From: Streptomyces sp. NBC_00464
Lineage (GTDB): Bacteria > Actinomycetota > Actinomycetes > Streptomycetales > Streptomycetaceae
DNA length: 64,000 nucleotides
Reading direction: 5' to 3'
NCBI RefSeq assembly: GCF_036013915.1
Contig: NZ_CP107899.1
Location: forward strand, 5,208,001-5,272,000
This document shows positions 29,169-36,293 of the stretch, piece after piece (positions within the stretch are counted from its first letter, which is position 1; the number at the start of each line of letters is the position of its first letter). The notes under the pieces are model-generated. The model did no database searches. It worked only from the letters and a program-made list of their open reading frames with translations, and was not told the DNA's origin. The translations under genes were made by a program, and so were the position numbers.

Positions 29169-30392
29169 TCAGCGCGAGGTGTCGAACACTTCGTCGCGAG
29201 TGGTGGCGAGCGCGCTCTCCAGCGCGCCGCGCAGTACGGGCCGGTGGGTGACGTCACCGGCGATCAGCCGCGGCCGGGACGCGGCCAGCTCGGCGAGTTC
29301 GGCGGCCACCCGGCTGCGCAGCGGTTCCCCGCCGCGCGAGATCAGCTCACCGGACAGCACGACGACCTCGGGGTCGAGGACGGCGACCATGGAGGCGAGA
29401 CCGGTGGCCAGACCGGTGGCGAACAGATCGAGGAGCCGGCCGTACGGCCCGCCCTCGCCCTGCTCCACGGCCGCGGCCGCCCGGCCCACCAGCTCGGCGG
29501 CGACCTCGTGATGGGTGCCCGGACCGCGCACGGCCTCGTCGTCGATGCCGAGTTCACGGGCCAGCCGGGCGAGCACCTGGGCGCCCGCCAGCTCCTGGAA
29601 GCCGCCCGCGTTCGCCTTGGTGACCTGGCGGACCAGGGGGGCGCCGGGCACCGGCAGGAAGCCGACCTCGCCGGCGCCGCCGGTGAAGCCGCGGTGCAGC
29701 CGGCCGTTGATGACGAGGGCGGCGCCGAGCCCCTCCTCGTTCCACAGCAGCATGAAGTCGTCGTACCCCCGCGCCGCGCCGAGCCGTTGTTCGGCCACCG
29801 CGACGAGGTTCACGTCGTTCTCGTACTCCACCGGCATCGGCAGGAAGGCCGCCAGCTCGTCCAGCAGGGTGGGGGAGTGCCAGCCGGGCAGGTGCGAGGC
29901 GTACCGCAGCCGGCCCGTGCCCGGGTCGAACGCGCCCGGCGTGCCGATGACGACCCGGTGCACGTCGGACCGGGTCAGTCCGGCCTCCTTGACCGCACCG
30001 TCCAGCGCCTCCGCCACCTGGCGCACCACGCTGTCGGCGCGCCGTCCGGGGGTCCGCAGTTCGAACTCCCCGACGGTCTCGCCCGTCACATCGGCGACGG
30101 CGGCGACGATCCGCTGGGCGTTCACGTCGAGGCCCGCGACATGGGCGGCCGAGGCGTTGACGGCGTACAGCTGAGCGTTGGGTCCGGGCCGTCCGGCCGC
30201 GGTCCCGGTGGCGACGACCAGTCCGGCCGCCTCCAGCCGGGCCAGCAGTTGGGAGGCGGTGGGCTTCGACAGGCCCGTCAGCTTCCCGATCCTGGTCCGC
30301 GACAGGGGCCCGTGCTCCAGCAGCAGGTCGAGGGCGGCGCGGTCGTTCATGGCGCGCAGAACGCGGGGGGTACCCGGCGTGGTTCCGGCCAT
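29169..30392 (-). CDS. ROK-family transcriptional regulator
   Basis: A 407-residue repressor-type ROK protein. A winged helix-turn-helix occupies the N-terminus (LSRTRIGKLTGLSKPTASQL as the recognition region), followed by the ROK sugar-kinase-like domain (VAGLDVNAQRIVAAVADVTG; IGTPGAFDPGTG; VEYENDVNLVAVAE). The canonical ROK zinc motif (CxCGxxGCxE) is missing: the equivalent stretch reads PLVRQVTKANAGGFQELAG. It heads the sugar operon and lies just behind a perfect palindrome, so it probably represses its own operon until the sugar binds. The ATG at 30392 fits the AGGTG ribosome site; a GTG at 30398 is also possible. Confidence 0.92.
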   Translation of the reverse strand: MAGTTPGTPRVLRAMNDRAALDLLLEHGPLSRTRIGKLTGLSKPTASQLLARLEAAGLVVATGTAAGRPGPNAQLYAVNASAAHVAGLDVNAQRIVAAVADVTGETVGEFELRTPGRRADSVVRQVAEALDGAVKEAGLTRSDVHRVVIGTPGAFDPGTGRLRYASHLPGWHSPTLLDELAAFLPMPVEYENDVNLVAVAEQRLGAARGYDDFMLLWNEEGLGAALVINGRLHRGFTGGAGEVGFLPVPGAPLVRQVTKANAGGFQELAGAQVLARLARELGIDDEAVRGPGTHHEVAAELVGRAAAAVEQGEGGPYGRLLDLFATGLATGLASMVAVLDPEVVVLSGELISRGGEPLRSRVAAELAELAASRPRLIAGDVTHRPVLRGALESALATTRDEVFDTSR

Positions 30393-30414
30393 GGTCACTG
30401 CACCTGCCCTCTGT

Positions 30415-30429
30415 TAGGAAAGTTTCCTA
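30415..30429. promoter_or_regulatory. Palindromic operator of the sugar operon
   Basis: TAGGAAA-G-TTTCCTA is a perfect 15-bp inverted repeat, strikingly AT-rich for this genome. It lies between the predicted -10 box and the ROK start codon. Position and symmetry suggest it is the binding site of the adjacent ROK repressor. Confidence 0.75.
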
Positions 30430-30441
30430 TTCGGTGAGAGG

Positions 30442-30471
30442 ACCGTAGGGCGCGTGTCACCAGGGCGTCAA
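30442..30471 (-). promoter_or_regulatory. Promoter of the ROK/sugar ABC operon
   Basis: On the minus strand TTGACG (30471-30466) and TACGGT (30447-30442) are separated by 18 bp, a good vegetative sigma-HrdB type promoter. The operator palindrome begins 12 bp downstream of the -10 box, so a bound repressor would cover the transcription start. Confidence 0.65.
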
Positions 30472-30595
30472 TGGTCTGCACCGCGGTGGCAACCAAAGCG
30501 TTACCTGGGCGGGAGCGGTGCCGCCCCGGCCGGGGCGGCGTCACGGATGCGTGGATACCCAACACCGCACTTGACGAACCAAGTTGGCCTGGAAA

Positions 30596-30643
30596 CACGG
30601 CTGAGGGGCACCCCGCGGACCTCGCGGGTGCCCCTCAGCCGTG
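30596..30643 (-). terminator. Terminator after the MscS channel gene
   Basis: An 18-bp perfect stem (CACGGCTGAGGGGCACCC with its mirror) can extend inward past one bulged C. It lies 17 bp beyond the MscS stop and is followed on the minus strand by GTTTCC. It isolates mscS from the sugar operon. Confidence 0.85.
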
Positions 30644-30660
30644 ATGCGTACGGCCGTGCG

Positions 30661-31728
30661 CTACTTCGTGATGTTCGGCGGCGGGGTGATCGGCGTCGCC
30701 GCCAGGGACTGGGGTGAGGTGGCCGAGGCGTAGGCCGAAGGGGCGGCCATCGCGGCCGTGGGGTCCGCGGCGGAGGGCTCGTCCGGCTGGGCCGGGATGC
30801 CGCCGACCATGCGGATGCCCGCCGCGTCGAAGGCGCGCTTGATGCGCCAGCGCAGCTCGCGCTCCACGCCCAGGGCCTTGCCCGGCATCGTCTTCGCGGT
30901 CACCCGGACCGTCATCGAGTCGAGCAGCACCGAGTCCAGGCCCAGGATCTCCACCGGGCCCCACAGGCGCTCGGTCCACGGGTCGTCCTTGGCCATCAGC
31001 TGGGCGGCCTCGGTGATCACCGTACGTACCCGGTCGAGGTCCTCCGTGGGACGCACCTGTACGTCGACGCCGGCGGTGGACCAGCCCTGGCTGAGGTTGC
31101 CGATCCGCTTCACCTCGCCGTTGCGGACGTACCAGATCTCACCGTTGTCGCCGCGCAGCTTGGTGACCCGCAGGCCGACTTCGATGACCTCGCCGGAGGC
31201 GACGCCCGCGTCGATGGTGTCGCCGACGCCGTACTGGTCCTCAAGGATCATGAAGACGCCGGACAGGAAGTCGGTGACGAGGTTGCGCGCACCGAAGCCG
31301 AGCGCCACCCCGGCGACCCCCGCGGAGGCCAGCAGCGGGGCCAGATTGATCTCGAACGCGCCCAGGATCATCAGGGCTGCCGTGCCGAGGATCAGGAACG
31401 AGGCCACCGAACGGAGTACCGAACCGATCGCCTCCGAGCGCTGGCGGCGCCGTTCCGCGTTGACCAGCAGGCCGCCGAGCGCGGTGCCCTCCACCGCCTG
31501 GGCGCTGCGGTTCATGCGCTCGATGAGCTTGGTCAGGGTGCGGCGGACGGCGATGCGCAACGCGATCGCGATCGCGGCGATGAGCACGATCCGCAGACCG
31601 GTGTTCAGCCAGGTGGACCAGTTCTCCTCCACCCAGCTCGCGGCGTTGCCGGCCTGCTTCGCGGCTTCGTCCAGCGAGCCACCGGGCTCGGGTGACGGGG
31701 CTGCAGCCAACAGGGCGGACAGGGACAC
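30661..31728 (-). CDS. MscS-family mechanosensitive channel
   Basis: A 355-residue membrane protein that releases solutes on hypo-osmotic shock. Hydrophobic segments lie at about 45-62, 125-145 and 150-175. The pore helix region APLLASAGVAGVALGFGARN carries the Gly/Ala pattern of TM3 and is followed by the MscS beta-domain start LVTDFLSGVFMILEDQYGVG. The C-terminal ~60 residues are Pro/Ala-rich and probably disordered. The GTG at 31728 is preceded by GGAGG 7 nt upstream; the longer frame to 32550 runs over the HNH gene and is a shadow. It is transcribed divergently from the HNH gene. Confidence 0.93.
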   Translation of the reverse strand: MSLSALLAAAPSPEPGGSLDEAAKQAGNAASWVEENWSTWLNTGLRIVLIAAIAIALRIAVRRTLTKLIERMNRSAQAVEGTALGGLLVNAERRRQRSEAIGSVLRSVASFLILGTAALMILGAFEINLAPLLASAGVAGVALGFGARNLVTDFLSGVFMILEDQYGVGDTIDAGVASGEVIEVGLRVTKLRGDNGEIWYVRNGEVKRIGNLSQGWSTAGVDVQVRPTEDLDRVRTVITEAAQLMAKDDPWTERLWGPVEILGLDSVLLDSMTVRVTAKTMPGKALGVERELRWRIKRAFDAAGIRMVGGIPAQPDEPSAADPTAAMAAPSAYASATSPQSLAATPITPPPNITK

Positions 31729-32094
31729 GGCGAAACCTCCAGTTGGGCGAGCGCTGAACAACCACACTAACGGGGCATCCGGAATGCTCCGTTGCCGTGA
31801 TGGAGGGGAGAGACGCGTCTCACCCGGGGATATGGACGAGGTAAGGGACGTGTCCCGCGAGGGCGGATGCGCGAGCGGCCTGTGGCCGATCGCACACCGG
31901 GCGCGCTCGCGGCGGGCAGGCCCCCGAAGCGCCTGTTCCGGCGCGTCCCGGCGTACGGGCGGCAGGGCCCGGGAGGAAAATCCTTCCGGCCCGTTACCCG
32001 CACGTGGTGGCGCTCCGACCAGGCCGGAGGGGAGACTGAGACCGGATCGTCCCGGCGCGAGCCACGCGCCGCCGGCGTACAAGGAGGCGTCCAC
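31729..32094. other. Divergent intergenic region mscS / HNH
   Basis: 366 bp without a gene. It must hold the two divergent promoters. It contains a 12-bp perfect palindrome GAGACGCGTCTC (31810-31821) that extends to a 20-bp quasi-palindrome with one A/A mismatch per arm. Around 31900-31960 it is very GC-rich without clear structure. I could not assign -35/-10 boxes with confidence. Confidence 0.5.
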
Positions 32095-32631
32095 GTGCCG
32101 CATGTCCTGGTTCTCAACGCGTCGTACGAGCCGCTCGGCGTCGTACCGCTCCGCCGCGCGCTCGTCCTCGTCCTCGAGAACAAGGCCATTTGTCTCGAGG
32201 AGTCCGGCGCCTTCATGCACAGTGCCACCCGTGCCGTCCCGGCCCCCAGCGTCGTCCGCCTGAAGCGGTTCGTGCGCGTCCCCTACCGGGGGCCCGTCCC
32301 GCTGACCCGCCGGGCGCTCTTCGCCAGGGACGGAGGGCGCTGCATGTACTGCGGCGCCGCCGCGACCAGCGTCGACCACGTCATTCCACGAAGCCGCGGC
32401 GGGCAGCACGCCTGGGACAACGTGGTGGCCGCCTGCCGCCGCTGCAACCACGTCAAGGCCGACCGTCATCTGCCCGAGCTCGGCTGGCGGCTGCACCAGC
32501 AGCCCGCGCCGCCGACCGGACTGGCCTGGCGGATCATCGGTACGGGGCACCGCGACCCGCGCTGGCTGCCCTACCTGCAGCCGTTCGGCGCGGACGACGC
32601 GATGGCCAGGATCGACGGGATCTCGGCCTGA
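32095..32631 (+). CDS. HNH endonuclease family protein
   Basis: A 178-residue protein with a C-terminal zinc-bound HNH nuclease fold. CMYCGAAATSVDHVIPRSRG supplies the first Cys pair and the catalytic His, and NVVAACRRCNHVKADR supplies the second Cys pair, Asn and His. The N-terminal ~75 residues (VLVLNASYEPLGVVPLRRAL) are the conserved lead of this actinobacterial HNH group. The GTG at 32095 has AAGGAGG 7 nt upstream. No restriction or defence genes are adjacent, so its physiological target is unknown. Confidence 0.92.
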   Translation: MPHVLVLNASYEPLGVVPLRRALVLVLENKAICLEESGAFMHSATRAVPAPSVVRLKRFVRVPYRGPVPLTRRALFARDGGRCMYCGAAATSVDHVIPRSRGGQHAWDNVVAACRRCNHVKADRHLPELGWRLHQQPAPPTGLAWRIIGTGHRDPRWLPYLQPFGADDAMARIDGISA

Positions 32632-32637
32632 GCATCC

Positions 32638-32660
32638 GGGCCCCGGCAGTTCCGGGGCCC
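32638..32660. terminator. Bidirectional terminator HNH / GH84
   Basis: A 9-bp perfect stem GGGCCCCGG/CCGGGGCCC with a 5-nt loop sits between the convergent HNH and GH84 stops. Confidence 0.8.
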
Positions 32661-32677
32661 GGGACTGCCGGGGTGCG

Positions 32678-35600
32678 TCAGTCGTCCTGCCCGGCCACGG
32701 CGAAGGCCTGTACCGACCAGAGCGAGTAGCCGTACTCGGTGGCCCGCCCGTCGCCCTGGATCCTGATGAAACGGGTGTCCTTCGCGTCCATCCGGACCGA
32801 TTCGTGCCCGCCGCCGCCGTTGCGGACGGTGGCCGCCGTGCGCCAGGTGCGGCCGTCCGCGGAGACCTGTACGCGATAGCGGGAGGCGTACGCGTCCTGC
32901 CAGTCCAGCACGACCTGGCCGACCCGGGCCGTGGCCGACAGCTCGGCCTGCCACCAGGCGCCGTCCTCGGCCGGTGAGGACCAGCGGGTCTTCGGATCGC
33001 CGTCCGACGCGGCAGCCGCCGGGAAGTCCGTGGTCTCGTCGCCGGACGAGGAGGGCGTGGCGGTACGCAGCAGATCGGGGCCGGCCGTACGGGGGAAGGC
33101 CCGGACGGTCAGGGTGGTCTCCTCGGTGCCGAACGAGAACGGCACCTCGTACTCACCCGCAGGCGTGCCCGCGGGGACCGTGATCTCCACGGGCACCCCG
33201 GTAAGGGAACCGCGCGGCACGGTCGTCTGCTTCGGCACCCGCACCTCGATGCCCTTGGGCGCCTTCGCCTTGAGCGCGCCGCGCACCTCGGCCGGGCGGC
33301 GCGCGGAGAGCCGTGCCTCGACCCGCAGCGGCTTGCCGCCGATCTCGGCGTCCGTCTCCCCGCGTGCGAGAGCGAGCCGGGCGGCGGGCTCGTCGCCGAA
33401 CCACGGGACGAGCGAGCGCACCCGGGGGGCCGTTCCGGCGGACGGGGCGGCGCCCGCGAGCGGAGGGATGATCAGGGGCGGTGCGCCGGTGACCGCCGGA
33501 GTGGCGGTCGGCCAGCTGATCCGGACCGCGTCGGCCCGCACACCCTGGCCCGGCGACTGCGTCCAGCCCCGCGCCGACAGGGCGCCGAGGCTGCGCCAGC
33601 CCTCGCCGGGCACATGGGCCTGGACCGTGGCCCCCGACACCGTCGTGTCGTCGCCGGGCACCGTCATCGCGGTGACGGCCTCCAGCGGGCGCACCCGGGC
33701 GAACCGCACCGTATAGCTGCCCGGAGCCTCGGTCACCGTGCCGTTGTCGCGGTCCGATCCGGCCCAGGCGTCGGCCTCCTTGCGCACCCGGTCGAGGAAC
33801 GGGCCGAGCACGCCCTTGCCGACCGTCGCACCGCCCGTCTTCACGGCCTTGAGGGCCGGTTCCAGGGCCAGCGAGGCCTCCCAGGCTGCCGCACCGTCGT
33901 CGCGCGCCTGTGCCTGGAGCAGATCGACGGCCAGCTCGCCCGCCCTGCCGTAGCGGGCCAACTGCTCGCTCCACGGCCGCACTTCGTCATCGAGGCGCCC
34001 GTCGGCCAGCCCGGCCAGCCGCTGCGGGGTCTCGCGCATCACCGTGAACGCGGCCCGCAGACGGCGCGCCGCCTCGTCGCGCGCCGGGGTGCCCTCGCCC
34101 GCACGGGACTTCCAGAACGCGGCGAACAGCGGCTGCAGATACGCCGACTCGTCGCCGCCCAGCACGGACCCCGCGCTGTTGCCCGCCAGCGCGCGCAGCG
34201 CGTCCCTGCTGCGGGCGTCGCCGCCCGCGAGATCGTCCAGGGCCGCCTGCCAGGACTCCTGCGCCTGGTACCCCTTCGGGTTCCAGGCGAAGTCGGCGGC
34301 GGTGAACAGCGGGATCCGGGACGCGGACGGCTGCTCCATCGCATTGGCCAGCAGCGCCGCCGAACCGATGGCGACCGCCGGGTCCCGGCCCGTGTAGGGG
34401 CCCAGGAAGATCCGGTCCTGCGCGTAGTCGTTGACCGGGTAGTTGTCCATCGTGACCAGCGGATGGCGGAACGTGGTGCGGGCACCCGCCAGTTCGCCGC
34501 CGGTGATGGTCCTCGGTACGACCCCGACGCCGGTCCAGGCGACCTGCACCCGGTCGTCGAGTTCCCCGGCGAGCGCGGTGCGGTAGTCCGTCGCCCCGTC
34601 CTGGTAGAACTCCGTCGGCATCATCGACAGCGGTTCCGAGCCCGGGTGGCGGTCCGCGAGGTGCTGCGCCACCCGGCTCACGACGCGGGCCTGCGCCCTG
34701 GCCGCCGCCTCCGGGCCGCTGCCGAAGGTGTCGGCGTCGGCCGAGCAGTGCCATTCGCTGTAGCTGACGTCCTGGAACTGCACCTGGAAGACCCGCACGC
34801 CCAGCGCCCACATCGCGTCGATCTTCTTCGTCAGCGCCTTCACGTCACGGTCCGACGACAGGCACATGGACTGGCCCGGAGCCACCGCCCAGCCGAGCGT
34901 CACATGCTCGGCGGCGGCCCGTTCGGCCAGCGCGCGGAATTCCGCACGCCGCTCGGCGGGATAGGGGTCGCGCCAGCGGTCCTGCCGGTACGGGTCGTCA
35001 CCGGCCGCGTAGAGGTACCGGTTCTGCTTGGTGCGCCCCATGAAGCCGAGCTGGGAGAGCCGTTCCTCCTGGGACCAGGGCTGTCCGTAGAAACCCTCGG
35101 TCATCCCGCGTACGGCACCGGCCGGCCAGTCCCGGACGGTGACGCCGGCGATGCGGCCGCCCCCGGTCAGCTGACGCAGCGTCTGCACCGCGTGGAACAG
35201 GCCGTCGTCCCCGACGCCGTCCACCGCGACGGTGTCCCGGCCCGCGACCCGGCCGACCGCGATCCGGTAGCCGCCGGAGGGGAGATCGGCGCGGTCGGGC
35301 GTGCGCAGCGTGCGCAGGGCGTCCAGGGCGCCGTCCCCGCCGAACCGGATGACGGGCCCGCCGCCGGGCAGCGCCTCGTGGACGGTCCGTACGCCCGCGT
35401 CGCGCAGCACCGTGCGGAGCGCGTCGACCGCGTACGGGTCGGCCCCGTCGCCGACGACGAGGGTGGCCTCGGAGGAGAGCGGGACCGAGGATCCGGACGC
35501 CTTGATGCTCTGCGGCCGCGGCCACACGGCGGGCGGCGCGGCGTCGTCGGTGCGGTCCGGGGTGGCGACGGCGGGGGTGCCGGGCGTCGAGGGGGCGGCG

Positions 35601-35686
35601 ACGGCGGCCGGGGCCCCCGCGGAGAGCAGCCCGCCGAGCACGGCCACGGCGACGGCCGTCGCGTGCTTCCTGCGCCTGAGCTGCAT
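32678..35686 (-). CDS. Secreted GH84 family beta-N-acetylglucosaminidase-like protein
   Basis: A 1002-residue secreted protein. The signal peptide covers about residues 1-30. A GH84 N-terminal alpha/beta domain (about 52-190) is followed by the catalytic barrel, with RGMTEGFYGQPWS (193-205) and the region ending FQVQFQD (300-306). Behind it come a helical region, a NEW3-like beta domain (PAGTPAGEYEVPFSF) and a C-terminal F5/8-type (CBM32-like) domain (residues from about 885). In characterised GH84 enzymes two Asp residues stand where this protein has Gln305-Asp306. The fold is clear, but activity on ordinary N-acetylglucosaminides is uncertain. The ATG at 35686 has AGGGGAG 7 nt upstream. Confidence 0.9.
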   Translation of the reverse strand: MQLRRRKHATAVAVAVLGGLLSAGAPAAVAAPSTPGTPAVATPDRTDDAAPPAVWPRPQSIKASGSSVPLSSEATLVVGDGADPYAVDALRTVLRDAGVRTVHEALPGGGPVIRFGGDGALDALRTLRTPDRADLPSGGYRIAVGRVAGRDTVAVDGVGDDGLFHAVQTLRQLTGGGRIAGVTVRDWPAGAVRGMTEGFYGQPWSQEERLSQLGFMGRTKQNRYLYAAGDDPYRQDRWRDPYPAERRAEFRALAERAAAEHVTLGWAVAPGQSMCLSSDRDVKALTKKIDAMWALGVRVFQVQFQDVSYSEWHCSADADTFGSGPEAAARAQARVVSRVAQHLADRHPGSEPLSMMPTEFYQDGATDYRTALAGELDDRVQVAWTGVGVVPRTITGGELAGARTTFRHPLVTMDNYPVNDYAQDRIFLGPYTGRDPAVAIGSAALLANAMEQPSASRIPLFTAADFAWNPKGYQAQESWQAALDDLAGGDARSRDALRALAGNSAGSVLGGDESAYLQPLFAAFWKSRAGEGTPARDEAARRLRAAFTVMRETPQRLAGLADGRLDDEVRPWSEQLARYGRAGELAVDLLQAQARDDGAAAWEASLALEPALKAVKTGGATVGKGVLGPFLDRVRKEADAWAGSDRDNGTVTEAPGSYTVRFARVRPLEAVTAMTVPGDDTTVSGATVQAHVPGEGWRSLGALSARGWTQSPGQGVRADAVRISWPTATPAVTGAPPLIIPPLAGAAPSAGTAPRVRSLVPWFGDEPAARLALARGETDAEIGGKPLRVEARLSARRPAEVRGALKAKAPKGIEVRVPKQTTVPRGSLTGVPVEITVPAGTPAGEYEVPFSFGTEETTLTVRAFPRTAGPDLLRTATPSSSGDETTDFPAAAASDGDPKTRWSSPAEDGAWWQAELSATARVGQVVLDWQDAYASRYRVQVSADGRTWRTAATVRNGGGGHESVRMDAKDTRFIRIQGDGRATEYGYSLWSVQAFAVAGQDD

Positions 35687-35996
35687 GCCTGGCTCCCCTC
35701 GCTTCCACCGGTGGGCCCCGAGCCCACCACCCGCGCGCGAGGGTGTCAATGCGCATGGTCGCTGTGGGGTGAATGCCCCGTATGTCGGGCGGCGTGAAGG
35801 GTGCGCCGTGATCGTCGGCGCACGCGAAAGACGGCGCCGAATGGCCGAAACAAGCGGACGTCTTACGGGCAACAGGCCTCCCGGGAACGGATTGTGACCC
35901 GGAGCACGTTGAACTCGTTGTCATAACGCCTACGTCTGCGGCCGCGTCCGCTGGGTAGGCCTGCTGTGTCCTGTTCCCCACGGCCAGGAGGCCACC
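35687..35996. other. Divergent intergenic region GH84 / malQ operon
   Basis: 310 bp without a gene. A candidate + strand promoter for the repeat-protein/malQ unit is TTGAAC (35909-35914) with TACGTC (35931-35936), 16-bp spacer. The GH84 promoter on the minus strand was not resolved. No maltose-type (TTGCAA) operator is visible. Confidence 0.45.
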
Positions 35997-36293
35997 ATGC
36001 CCGCCGCTGCGCAGCTTCTGCTCTCCGCCCTGACCCCGCAGGTGCCGGGCGCCCTGACTGAACAGGTGCCGGTTCCCGCCCCACTGATCAGCGCATGCCC
36101 GGCGACCGTTCCCGGTTCCGGCCCGCTCACCAGCGAAGCGCCGCTGGCCGACGCCATACCCCTGACCAGCGAGCCTCCGCTCGCCGATGCCACACCCCTG
36201 ACCAGCGAACCCCCGCTCGCCGTCCTCGCCCCGCTGACCAGCGAGCCGGCTTCTTCCGGCAGCGCTCGGGGCATGGAGTTCCCAGGAGTCTGA
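35997..36293 (+). CDS. Small repeat-containing protein upstream of malQ
   Basis: A 98-residue frame with a strong ribosome site (AGGAGG, 5-nt spacer) that ends directly at the malQ start codon, with malQ's own AGGAG lying inside its last codons. From residue 43 it consists of three 12-residue units, PLTSE(A/P)PLADA-, plus a partial fourth; the DNA units are at 36123-36158, 36159-36194 and 36195-36230. Between units most base differences are silent third-position changes (CTC/CTG, GAA/GAG, GAC/GAT), which argues that the protein is translated and selected. The composition is Pro/Ala/Leu/Thr with no charge clusters, signal or membrane helix. Function unknown. It may be a translated leader of malQ. 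Confidence 0.6.
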   Translation: MPAAAQLLLSALTPQVPGALTEQVPVPAPLISACPATVPGSGPLTSEAPLADAIPLTSEPPLADATPLTSEPPLAVLAPLTSEPASSGSARGMEFPGV

